Assembly: GCA_937943045.1 (NCBI GenBank)
Contig: CALEBN010000043.1
Span: 1 to 64,000 of the forward strand
Reading direction: 5' to 3'
Length of the DNA stretch: 64,000 nt
From: an uncultured Collinsella sp.
GTDB lineage: Bacteria > Actinomycetota > Coriobacteriia > Coriobacteriales > Coriobacteriaceae
Shown here: positions 34,665-43,900 of the stretch, in pieces
Layout: every line of letters starts with the position of its first letter
Numbering within the stretch: the first letter of the stretch is position 1
Program-made: the position numbers and the translations under genes
The notes under the pieces: generated by a model
The model's database searches: none
What the model saw: only the letters and a program-made list of their open reading frames with translations
What the model was told of the DNA's origin: nothing

Positions 34665-35753
34665 CTACCTTTCCGTGCAGCTAATGCAGGGGTCGATGGT
34701 CAGGATAATCATAGGAACGTTGGCAAGGAGCACGCCCTGCAGCGCATGTGTCAGACCCGCCAGGTTTTGCGACGTCGGCGTTCGCACGCGAAAACGGTCC
34801 AGATTCTTGGTGCCGTTACCGCGCACATAGTAGTACGCCTCGCCGCGCGGCTGCTCAATCACAACCTCGCCGCGCGCGCCGTCGGCCGGCGTGAGCTTGG
34901 TGCGCCCGCCGATACCGTCGTGCGGGATCTTGCCCACAAGCTCCTTGATGATGTCCATGGCCTGCGTGACCTCGGCACAACGCACCTGGCAGCGGGCATA
35001 GCAGTCGCCGTCGGTAGCAACGATGGGCTCAAATGCTGCCAGGCCTGCATAGGCACCGTCGCCAAACATGCGCACGTCGTAATCCACGCCCGAGGCGCGA
35101 CCGAACGGGCCGACCATCGACAGATTCAGCGCGTCCTTCTTGCTGATCACGCCCACGCCATGCAGGCGCTCGCCGCAGCTATTGTCGTCCAAAAACGTAT
35201 GCACCAGGGCCTCGTAGTCGGGACGCATGGCATCGAGCGTCTGGACAATACCCGCCAGCTCGGAGTCCTCAATGTCGTGCTTAAGGCCGCCGATCTCGTT
35301 GATCGACAGAATCACGCGACCACCGCACGTGCTCTCGAAAATCTTGAGAATCTGCTCGCGCAGGGTCCACGACCGATAGAACAGCGCCTCGAAGCCAAAG
35401 GCATCGGCGAGCAGGCCCAGCCACAGCAGATGCGAGTGGATGCGCGAAAGCTCGTGCAAAATGGTGCGGATATACTGCGCGCGGCCGGGCACCTCGATGT
35501 CGAGCATGCGCTCGCAGGCGCTGGCATAGCCGTAGCTGTGGCCCACGGCGCAGATGCCGCAGATGCGCTCGGCGATGTAGGCAAACTGATGCATGTCGCG
35601 CTTTTCGGTGAGCTTCTCGAGCCCGCGGTGCACAAAGCCGATCTGCGGAATTGCCTCGATGACGCGGTCGTCCTCGATCACCAGGTCCAGATGAAGCGGC
35701 TCGGGCAGCACCGGGTGTTGCGGGCCCAACGGAATAACGGAGCGATGTGCCAT
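34665..35753 (-). CDS. echE: Group 4 [NiFe] hydrogenase large subunit (EchE-like)
   Basis: 362 residues. The nickel ligands are all present: RICGICAVGH (C65, C68) at the N-terminus and DPCISC (C356, C359) at the C-terminus, so this is a hydrogenase and not a complex I NuoD subunit. The protein stops three residues after the last cysteine, so no C-terminal peptide needs proteolytic removal. It reduces protons to H2 with electrons from ferredoxin, or the reverse. Maturation genes (hyp) are not in the window. Confidence 0.92.
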   Translation of the reverse strand: MAHRSVIPLGPQHPVLPEPLHLDLVIEDDRVIEAIPQIGFVHRGLEKLTEKRDMHQFAYIAERICGICAVGHSYGYASACERMLDIEVPGRAQYIRTILHELSRIHSHLLWLGLLADAFGFEALFYRSWTLREQILKIFESTCGGRVILSINEIGGLKHDIEDSELAGIVQTLDAMRPDYEALVHTFLDDNSCGERLHGVGVISKKDALNLSMVGPFGRASGVDYDVRMFGDGAYAGLAAFEPIVATDGDCYARCQVRCAEVTQAMDIIKELVGKIPHDGIGGRTKLTPADGARGEVVIEQPRGEAYYYVRGNGTKNLDRFRVRTPTSQNLAGLTHALQGVLLANVPMIILTIDPCISCTER

Positions 35754-35758
35754 GGACC

Positions 35759-36475
35759 TTACGCCTCCTTTTTCTGCTTGTCGCGGGCGGCCTTGGCAGC
35801 AAGCGCCGCGCGGACCTTGGCCGCTTTCTCGGGATCCATGGCGGCGAGCTTTGCCTCCATCTCGGCAGCCTTGAGCGCGGCCTTGGCAGCGGCATCGTCA
35901 TGCTGAGCATCGGAGCCGGTAGCCGCAGCGGGCTGGGCGGCAACAGCGTTCGCAGCATCGCCGGCACCCGCGGCGCCCTCCCCCGCAGCAGCAGCGGCAG
36001 CGGCCTTCTCGGCCGCAGCCTTGCGCGCCTTGGCCTCTGCGGCGGCACGGACCTTCATGGCTTTCTCGCGCGCGGCCTTCACCTCGGGTGTGATAACGCT
36101 CATGGGCTCGGCCGTTGAGACCTGGTAGAAAAAGCCCTTAAAGTCGATCTGCATATCGGTAATGGCAAGCCCAAACAGGTCGTGCGCCTCGTTCTCAAAC
36201 GGGAATACCGCCGGATAATACGAACTGATGGACGGAATCTCCTGGTACTGGTCGATGCCCTCGACCACCAGGTTCTCGATCGCATAGCTGCCATCCTGAG
36301 CGATCTGCTCCTGTGCAGCACGAACGTTGATAAACGTATAGACCAGGCGATACGTGCCGTCGTCGACGTTGCGCTCGGCATGCATTTGCACAAAGCGCGC
36401 GCCGACGCCCTTGAGCGCCTGGACATGCGACAGGAGCTCGTCGATCCCGACGGTGGTATAGATAGCCTTTTGCAT
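35759..36475 (-). CDS. echD: Energy-converting hydrogenase subunit EchD/NuoC-like with low-complexity tail
   Basis: 238 residues. Residues 1-130 match the 30-kDa (NuoC) family, including YYPAVFPFENEAHDLFGLAI. Residues 135-238 are an Ala/Lys/Glu-rich, probably helical or disordered tail absent from most EchD proteins. It forms part of the peripheral arm with the small and large subunits. The start overlaps the stop of echC by one base. Confidence 0.82.
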   Translation of the reverse strand: MQKAIYTTVGIDELLSHVQALKGVGARFVQMHAERNVDDGTYRLVYTFINVRAAQEQIAQDGSYAIENLVVEGIDQYQEIPSISSYYPAVFPFENEAHDLFGLAITDMQIDFKGFFYQVSTAEPMSVITPEVKAAREKAMKVRAAAEAKARKAAAEKAAAAAAAGEGAAGAGDAANAVAAQPAAATGSDAQHDDAAAKAALKAAEMEAKLAAMDPEKAAKVRAALAAKAARDKQKKEA

Positions 36476-37092
36476 TACTCGGCCTCCTTTGCAGCGGCGG
36501 GCGTCTCAGCAGATGCGTCGCCAGCGACGGGCGCGGCGGGCTTCCCGGCAGGCGCGTCACCGGCACCGTCAGCCCCGGCTCCAGCAGCCACAAATCCGTC
36601 CTCGCCCAGCTCAACGCCGCCATCCCAGGTAGCAGCACCGCCCACGGTAAGCGGGTCGCCGCCGGCGCGCATCACGGCCTCCTTCTGATCAAGGATGCCG
36701 CACGCCTCCACGATGGCATCAATCACCGTCTCGGGACGAATGGCGCACCCGGGCGCGTATACGTCCACGGGAATCGCGCGGTCCACGCCGCCGATCACGT
36801 TGTAGGCATCGCGGAATACGCCGCCCGAGCACGCGCAGATGCCGCACGCCACCACGCACTTGGGCTCGAGCATCTGGTTGTAGATCTGGCGCACGACGGG
36901 CAGGTTCTGGGCATTGACCGACCCCGTCACCAAAAAGATGTCCGCATGCTTGGGGTTGCCGGTGTTGACCACGCCAAAGCGCTCCGCATCGAACAGTGGC
37001 GTGAGCGAGGCCAGCACCTCGATATCGCATCCGTTGCAGCTCGAACCGTCGTAATGAATAACCCACGGCGAGCGCGACATTTTATGATCCAT
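36475..37092 (-). CDS. echC: Energy-converting hydrogenase small subunit (EchC/NuoB-like)
   Basis: 205 residues. The single [4Fe-4S] cluster that faces the nickel site is bound by cysteines in CNGCD, GICACSGG and APGC. Family homology ends near residue 150; the rest is an Ala/Gly/Pro-rich tail. The ATG follows GGAGGCGGC, 12 bases from the end of the membrane subunit gene. Electrons arrive from EchF and leave to EchE. Confidence 0.88.
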   Translation of the reverse strand: MDHKMSRSPWVIHYDGSSCNGCDIEVLASLTPLFDAERFGVVNTGNPKHADIFLVTGSVNAQNLPVVRQIYNQMLEPKCVVACGICACSGGVFRDAYNVIGGVDRAIPVDVYAPGCAIRPETVIDAIVEACGILDQKEAVMRAGGDPLTVGGAATWDGGVELGEDGFVAAGAGADGAGDAPAGKPAAPVAGDASAETPAAAKEAE

Positions 37093-37104
37093 GGATGCCG
37101 CCTC

Positions 37105-39987
37105 CTAAATAAATACGTCGACGAGGATGGGCATAAGGTTGAGCAGGCCAAACACCAGCGCCACGCCCCATCCGAGCCTAAAGCAGCTGCGCCAGGTGCT
37201 GCGTGCGAAGGTGTTGTCGATCAACACTTCGACAAAGTACGTCGCGGCCATCGCGACCAGGGCGACCACCCAGCTCACCGGGTTGTCCCAAACAAAGAAC
37301 ATGCCCACCCACATCAAAAACAGCACGGTCTCGCACCAGTGCATAAGGGTCATCTTGGCCAGCGTGCCGCCGCTCATCTCGGTGGCGACGCCCTGGACGA
37401 TCTCCTGATGCGCGTGATGCGAGTACGAAAGATCGAACGGCGACTTGCGCAGCTTGATGGTAAGTACCGCGAGCAGCGCGAGGAAAATGGGCGCGCTGTA
37501 CACGATGATAGGGGCCGACTGCCCCGTCACGGCGATGGAATCGAAGCTGTCGGTGGCAAGGTACAGGCCCACGCTCATCAGCAGAACGGCGGGCTCGTAA
37601 CTCATAACCTGCAGCAGCTCGCGGTCGGCGCCGACCTGGGCAAACGGGCTTTGCGTCGAGGCGGACGCCAGCACCACAAAGATCGCGGCGAGCGTCACCA
37701 TAAAAGCGCACAGCAGCGTGTTGGAGCCCGACACAAAGATGCCGCCGCCCACCACGGTAAAGATGAGCGCGCACGCCATATAGGTATCGTCCATGGTGTT
37801 TACGCTGGCAGGGGCTTTGCGCAGCAGCTTGGCAACGTCGTAGAAAGGCTGGAGCAGGCGCGGACCCACGCGGCCCTGCATACGGGCGGACAGCTTGCGG
37901 TCGATGCCGTCGATCAAGCCGCCCACAAGCGGCGCCAGCAAGGCAAACGCCACGGTACCAATAAAGATGCCCACGACGCCCGAACCTTCAAAATACTTGC
38001 CGCGCAGCACCGAGGGCGCGCTCATGGCGAGTCTCTCGGGCCCAATCCACGCGCAACACAGTAGCGCAAACAAGATAATGCTGCAGCACACGACGCTACC
38101 CGCGGGACCAATACGCTTCTCGCCAAGGGCGTCCTCCGAGTACCAATTGCGCTTTTCGGCCTTCACCTCGTGCCCCATCGAGCCGCGGAAATGGCGATAT
38201 TTGTCGGTTCCCACGCCCGAAAGATATACGTTTACGTGCGGTTTGTTGCTCACGCGGAATGAAGTCAGCAGCACCACGGCGATAAACGCCACGATAACCA
38301 CCATCAGATACATGGCGTCCTTGCCGATAACGTACGGCACGCGGCCAAACACCATGGCCAAGTAAGGCGACACCAGGCCGCTCGAGATAACCGGGAACGC
38401 CACGCAGCACAGAATCAGCAGCGCGGCGATGGTGTTGAGTGCCATCCATTCGGTCTTATGGACATTGACCTCAACGTTTTGAGCCGTGGGGTCGACGCCC
38501 GAAAGCTTGGCAAGCCATTTGCCCCAGAAGTAAAACGTCGCGGCCGAGCCAAAGGCAAGCACCATGATCATGAGCACGTTGCCGGTCTGCGCAAACGCCA
38601 CCAGGGCGCCCCACTTGGACACGAGCATGCCAAACGGCGCCACAAACATGCCCATGATGCCCAGCATCATCAGACGCGTCAGGTGCGGCATGCGGCTGAA
38701 CATACCGTCCATGTCCTCGATATTGCGGCTGCCGATATGATGCTCGGCCGTGCCCACGCACAGGAACAGCAGCGACTTGGCCACCGTGTGGAACAGGATC
38801 AGGAAGATGGCCGCCCACACGGCCTCGGGCGCGCCGACACCCAAGCAGGCACTGATGAGGCCCAAGTTGGAAATGGTGGAGTACGCGAGCACGCGCTTGG
38901 CGTTGCTCTGCGAGATGGCCATGAGGGCGGCGAGCAAAAACGTGATGGCACCCACGCTCGTGACCATAAAGCCGGTCACGGGATAGATGGCATAGAGCGG
39001 GCTCAGCTTGACCATCAGGAACACGCCGGCTTTGACCATGGTGGACGAGTGCAGCAGGGCGCTCGTGGGCGTGGGGGCAACCATGGCGCCAAGCAGCCAA
39101 GTGTGGAACGGCATCTGTGCGGCCTTGGTGAGTGCGGCGAGCGACAGCAGAATGACCGGCATCACCAGCAGCGCGGATTGCGCGGTTCCGGCGCCGGAAA
39201 GCTCGATCATACCCGAGATGGTCAGCGGCATACCGTTAACGTGCAGGTACATGAGTCCGGCCAAAAACGCGATGCCGCCCAGCATGTTGAGCATAATCTG
39301 GGTGAAGGCGTTCTTGATGGCCTCGGGCGTGCGCGTGTAGCCAATCATGAGGAACGAGCACACGGTGGTGATTTCCCAGCCGCAGAACAACCACTCAAGG
39401 TTGTCGCTCGTCACGATGACGAACATGGCCGAGAGGAACAGGAACATAAGCGCCAGGAACTGCGGGCGTCGGTCGGGCGCAGTCTGCCCGCGCAGCGCAG
39501 CCTCGTGCTCGTCATGGGCCTGGAAGTCCTTCATGTAGCCCAGGGCATACACGCAGATAAGGCTGCCGACAATGCCGACGGCGAGCACCATGATCACGCT
39601 CATGTAATCCAGGTAGAGCGGCGTTGCCGTGACGGCTTCGGCCGCGGGCAGCGTCATGGCTGCAAAGGCGAGCGAGCCCACCAGCTGGACTATGCCGAGC
39701 ACCGTGGTGAGCGCGTTCCTATATTTATACGCGTTGTATAGGATGACGGCGCACAGGATGACATCGATGGCGGAGCTGATGATCGAGAGCACATGCGAGG
39801 TGCCGGAGGCAACCTCAAAGCTCTGCGGGCCCGCGCCAAAAAACATGACGGCGACTACAACTGTCACCGCCATAATGATGCCGGAACCTATGAGCCCCAC
39901 CGCATCGCGGGCGCGGTCACCGCGCGCGAGCAGCATGCCCAGCGCCGGTACCAGCGGAAACAGGGTAAGGAAATACAGTAGCGTCAT
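37105..39987 (-). CDS. Fused hydrogenase membrane subunit (EchA-EchB, antiporter plus NuoH-like)
   Basis: 960 residues and some 20 membrane segments. About 1-570 is a Mrp/NuoL-type ion-translocating subunit (SDNLEWLFCGWEITT, MPFHTWLLGAMVAPTPTSAL, AEHHIGSRNIEDMDG). About 620-960 is a NuoH/EchB-like subunit (GGLIDGIDRKLSARMQGRVG and LRKSPFDLSYSHHAHQEIVQG). Separate genes encode these in Methanosarcina Ech; here one frame carries both. It couples hydrogenase electron flow to H+ or Na+ pumping. First gene of the operon, with GGGGGAG before the ATG. Confidence 0.9.
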   Translation of the reverse strand: MTLLYFLTLFPLVPALGMLLARGDRARDAVGLIGSGIIMAVTVVVAVMFFGAGPQSFEVASGTSHVLSIISSAIDVILCAVILYNAYKYRNALTTVLGIVQLVGSLAFAAMTLPAAEAVTATPLYLDYMSVIMVLAVGIVGSLICVYALGYMKDFQAHDEHEAALRGQTAPDRRPQFLALMFLFLSAMFVIVTSDNLEWLFCGWEITTVCSFLMIGYTRTPEAIKNAFTQIMLNMLGGIAFLAGLMYLHVNGMPLTISGMIELSGAGTAQSALLVMPVILLSLAALTKAAQMPFHTWLLGAMVAPTPTSALLHSSTMVKAGVFLMVKLSPLYAIYPVTGFMVTSVGAITFLLAALMAISQSNAKRVLAYSTISNLGLISACLGVGAPEAVWAAIFLILFHTVAKSLLFLCVGTAEHHIGSRNIEDMDGMFSRMPHLTRLMMLGIMGMFVAPFGMLVSKWGALVAFAQTGNVLMIMVLAFGSAATFYFWGKWLAKLSGVDPTAQNVEVNVHKTEWMALNTIAALLILCCVAFPVISSGLVSPYLAMVFGRVPYVIGKDAMYLMVVIVAFIAVVLLTSFRVSNKPHVNVYLSGVGTDKYRHFRGSMGHEVKAEKRNWYSEDALGEKRIGPAGSVVCCSIILFALLCCAWIGPERLAMSAPSVLRGKYFEGSGVVGIFIGTVAFALLAPLVGGLIDGIDRKLSARMQGRVGPRLLQPFYDVAKLLRKAPASVNTMDDTYMACALIFTVVGGGIFVSGSNTLLCAFMVTLAAIFVVLASASTQSPFAQVGADRELLQVMSYEPAVLLMSVGLYLATDSFDSIAVTGQSAPIIVYSAPIFLALLAVLTIKLRKSPFDLSYSHHAHQEIVQGVATEMSGGTLAKMTLMHWCETVLFLMWVGMFFVWDNPVSWVVALVAMAATYFVEVLIDNTFARSTWRSCFRLGWGVALVFGLLNLMPILVDVFI

Positions 39988-40168
39988 ACCATCACTCCCC
40001 CATGCAAAAACGCTGCAATTGTTTAACGTTATAGCTCAATTGAGGAGTAGCGGCGGCGGGTTTTCGGTCAACTGGGGAGTTTTGTACGTGCGGGGTAAGG
40101 AGTCTGTCCGCATTGGAGCAGAGGGGCGGCAAGAAAAATGCGCCCCTGTGGGCGCACCATCCCGTTCG

Positions 40169-40564
40169 CTATTCCGCCTTTTTAACGCGCGGCTTGCGGC
40201 CGCGCGGCTTATCGACCAGCGCGGACTCACCGCTCTCGCGATACTGGCGGCACCAAGCCTTGACTGAAGACTCGCTGGGAATCTTGTGCTTGATCATAGC
40301 CTCGCGAACCGTCAGGCCGTTTTCCAAACGGTCCTTAACCACGGCGAGCTTTACGTCGTACGAATAGGTGTGATGACGAGCGCCCGCGTTGAGCACGGCG
40401 TCGGCACCGCCCACGGCATATGCGCGGGCCCACTGACGAGCCGTGGCCTGGGGAATGCCAAGCTTTGCGGCGAGGGCGCGGTGACCGACCCCCTCTTGGA
40501 GGATCTCGACGGCGCGCTGCCTAACCTCGGGCGCATGCGTGCGAGTCCTAGTTGCTTCCGACAT
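40169..40564 (-). CDS. Transposase-type helix-turn-helix protein (IS3 OrfA-like), orphan
   Basis: 131 residues from the ATG at 40562-40564; a GTG three codons upstream (40573) is possible. Two HTH units (EILQEGVGHRALAAKLGIP and REAMIKHKIPSESSVKAWCR) and a basic end RGRKPRVKK, as in OrfA of IS3-type elements. No OrfB/DDE transposase follows and no clear terminal inverted repeats were found, so it is either a remnant or a domesticated DNA-binding protein. Its neighbours are the ech operon and the giant-protein operon, with repeat-rich DNA between. Confidence 0.72.
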   Translation of the reverse strand: MSEATRTRTHAPEVRQRAVEILQEGVGHRALAAKLGIPQATARQWARAYAVGGADAVLNAGARHHTYSYDVKLAVVKDRLENGLTVREAMIKHKIPSESSVKAWCRQYRESGESALVDKPRGRKPRVKKAE

Positions 40565-40573
40565 ACCTGCCAC

Positions 40574-40852
40574 TTCTTAGCCTTAACCGTTAATTTGCTT
40601 TCTTACGTGCTTGTTAGATAGTAGCATTTTGCTGTTCCCGCGTAACAGTTAATTGAAAATCGCAACGGCGGCATCTGGGTATTTGCCATTCATTTGCAAC
40701 AGTTCTTTAGATTTTATTTACGCAGCTAGTTGGCTCGCGGCTCATTGACGGTGTTTTACCAACAAGATTGGTATCTTTTTGTTTGGCTGGTATGGTTTAT
40801 GCAATTATTAACCCCTCGTCAACCCGCGCCTAACATGTTAGCTTTCCACTTG
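40574..40852. other. Non-coding AT-rich stretch
   Basis: About 280 bases with no gene. It is AT-richer than the window average. It holds a TAACAGTTAATTG/ACCGTTAATT pair of similar strings near 40590-40660, and a small dyad ACCAACAAGATTGGT around 40760. No further pattern recognised. Confidence 0.5.
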
Positions 40853-40913
40853 CTTCCCAACTTTCCACTTAGCTTTCCACCTTAAGTGGAAAGCTAAGTG
40901 GAAAGTTGGGAAG
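40853..40913. repeat. Perfect 28-bp palindrome
   Basis: Twenty-eight-base arms with no mismatch enclose CTTAA. The arms themselves contain two copies of TTTCCAC. The string TTAGCTTTCCACTTG also occurs once just upstream (about 40838). No U-run follows. It lies about 140 bases from the stop of the giant gene, beyond that gene's own terminator. Confidence 0.9.
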
Positions 40914-40953
40914 TTGGTGGGTAGCTGGGGCAGCAGCAGGCCAGGCGAACAAG

Positions 40954-40985
40954 AAAAAAGGGCGGCAACCGGGTAATTGCCGCCC
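40954..40985 (-). terminator. Intrinsic terminator of the giant-protein operon
   Basis: On the reverse strand GGGCGGCAA pairs with TTGCCGCCC around 8 bases, followed by TTTTTT. It lies 12 bases past the stop of the giant gene. Confidence 0.92.
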
Positions 40986-40996
40986 CTTTCACGGGA

Positions 40997-43900
40997 TTAG
41001 TTGGTCTCGGTCTCGTGGGGAATGCCCTTGGTGTTGATGCGCGCCAGCGTGTACGTCACGTAGTCAGAGTTCGCATAGCCGGCGAGGTTGCTGGCGTTAA
41101 CCGGCGTGTCGTTGACACCGACGCCGGACATATGAGCCGTAAGCACCAAGCGGTAGTTGGCATAAGTTTGGCGCCTGCCCTCAACATCTGTGTTCACCTT
41201 AACGCGGAAGGCATGCTTAAAGGCAAGGCCGTTGCCGTCGCGCGTGGCGAACGCGCCGCCAGTCCCCTTGCTATCAGTAAATACGTAATTCTTGCCATCG
41301 GCGCTCAAAGAGCCGTTAGCCAACTTGTCGCTACCGAGCACCGTAATGTAGCTTGAGATGTTGTTGACCGCATCATAACGACCATCATCTTGGCGGCGCT
41401 TCTGCAAGCTCAGCGTGTACGTCACCGTGCTGGCATTGGAGATCATGGCCTCGGCGCCCGCGAGCTTGGACAAATCATACGTTCCCACCAGAGCGATTTC
41501 GCCGTCGGCGGACTTGAGGTCATCGATGTTGATGCCCAGCTGCGACTTCTTTGAAGCCTCGAACGCAATAGTCGAGGAGCCCACGTCCATGCGGTAGTAT
41601 CCAGCCATGCCGTCGATGTATGCCGAGTTGCTACTGGTGCTGAGCGTTTCATCATTCGTAGAGAGGTACGCACGGTAGTTGGGCTTTGTGTACTTATCTG
41701 TGCCGCCATTCTGCGAAGCGATAATACCAGCCTGGCACGCAGGCTCCGTCATGGCGAGATTCGCCTCCATGGTGATGGTGAACTCGCTGCCATGGTTCTT
41801 AGCGATTTCGCGAATGCCGGAAAGATCAATTGCCCCAAGACCTGCGTCGGCCAGCGTCAATTTCATGTCCGTACCGTCCGCGGTCCATACACCCGTAGCG
41901 GCGCGATGATCTTCAGCGGTGGCCTCCCCCCATGTCCACTTCGTCTTGCCGTTCACGGTTGAGGCATGCGGGACGTAGTACTTGCCCCCCACTGTCACGT
42001 AGAACGAATACGTACCCTGGGTTCCAGTCGGGTAGCCATGCGCACCCGCAGCACTGCCGTTCTTCCCGTAGTTCACGAGCGAAGAATCCAGCTGGTAGTA
42101 CAGCGCGTCGGAGCTCGTGTATTGCTGGTTCGGGTCGAACTTCACGGTGTCGCTTACCTCCATGGTAAGCGGATAGGTGACATCGTGAAGCTCCATCTGT
42201 TTGATGCCGTCCTTGTTGTTATCGATAAGGCCGTGCGTGTAGTTGGATGTCACGCTATAGGTCGAGGCCGTATTCTGGTGCCCATCCTCGGCAGCCTTGT
42301 CGTCGGCTGCTATCTTGCCTCGCAGCAGGTAGTTGATGTGCTCGTTGAGGCTCGTGTCCACCGTAGTTGCGGTGTAGCCGTTGACACCCGCAGAGCCCGC
42401 CGGCGTGCGCACCACCAAGTAGAAGTCCTCACTCTTGGGCTCTTCCTCGGCAACGGAGAGGGTGTAGAACGTACCCATCGTGTCGGAAGATGTACGCGCG
42501 CGGTAGTACGCACCGCCGACCTTGGCGCCGGCCGCCTTCTCGAGCTCGACCTGGCTCTTGCCTTCGACCTCGGCATCGGTGAGCTTGACCCAGGCGCCGT
42601 CCTTGTCCTCCTTGGCCGCCACGCCCACGATTTCACTCAGCCACGGCTCGACGTAGGCATTGTTGCCAGCATCCACAAAGTCAGTGAGCTTGGCCGACGC
42701 CGCTCCGCCCGCGCCCACCGTGCAGTGATATTCACGGTTGTTATGAGCAGTGTCCACGAGCGTAAGCTGCGTGCCCTCGGGCAGCGTGGCGCCGAAGGTG
42801 ATGCTCTTGTTGAGCGGGCCCATGGAGCCGCCGGCTTCGAGCAGCGTGTTCCAGCCGTAATCGACTGCCTCGCCCCGGGCGCTGCCATAGGTCCAGGTAA
42901 GGTAACCGGTCATGGTATCGCCGCTGCTCACAAGCACGTGCTTGTCGTATTTTGTCGCATAGTCGGCAGCCTTGAAGTTCGCACCTTCGGAGTAGGTGGC
43001 GGTAAAGTCGATCTCGAGCATGCGCTTAACGATGATGGGCACCTGCACGCGGTAGCTCTGGCCGGCCTCGCTAAAAGTGACCGTGAGCAGCGTGAAGCGG
43101 CCCCGCTCGTTGTCCCAGTCGGTACTCGCGCGGAATACCATGGAGCTCGTGCCGTTGTTGAGCACCTTGAGCGTGGGCGTTTGCGAGGCGATTGCGTCCT
43201 TGACGAAGGCGCCGTTATTGGCAAGCGAGAAGACCTCGGCGGTGGCGGTCACGTGCTTGGCGCTGCCGTTGAGGCGGCGGGCATCGGAAAAGCCGCCGTT
43301 AGTCACGATGTTCAGATACTTCTCGACCGTCGTCGTGTCGTTGCCGGGAATCATGAGTACAGGGAAGTCGGTTGCAACCTTCTTGCCCGAAGTAACGTTG
43401 TTGGTGTTGAAAGTGCTCTTTGAGTTGTCCGCACTGTAGGTTTTCTTGTTTTGGTACGTGCCGTCATCATTGATGCCGCTGATGTTGGTATAGGTATAGC
43501 GGCCGGGAACGCTTTCGCCCGCTTGGCTTTGGATGGTCGTCGCGGTGTCAATGGCGGCGCCGTCGCCAAACAGATAGCGATCGGTGGTGTCGTCGTTGGA
43601 GGCACGCACCGCCAGCGTGCTCACGGGGCTCGTGGTCACGTATGGGCTTGCCGCCGTGGTAGCGGTATCGTCCGCACCGTAGAGCGTGGTGTCCTTGCCG
43701 GGTACGTCGAGCCTGTCGTTGTAGTCTCCGAACGCGATGTAGGTTTTCTTGTTAACGGCGGCCGTATTGGTCGTGTAAACCATCGGCGGCAGGTCACTCG
43801 TGGTCTTGCCGTCGCCAGGCTTAACGTTCACGCCCGCTGCGGAGAGGCTGTACTTATTATCTCCTGTGTCAACCTCACCCAAGAGCACGCCCTGCTTAGA

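Noticed and set aside
34665..35753. Complex I NuoD rather than hydrogenase
   Set aside because: All four nickel-binding cysteines are present, which NuoD lacks, and the operon is too short for complex I.
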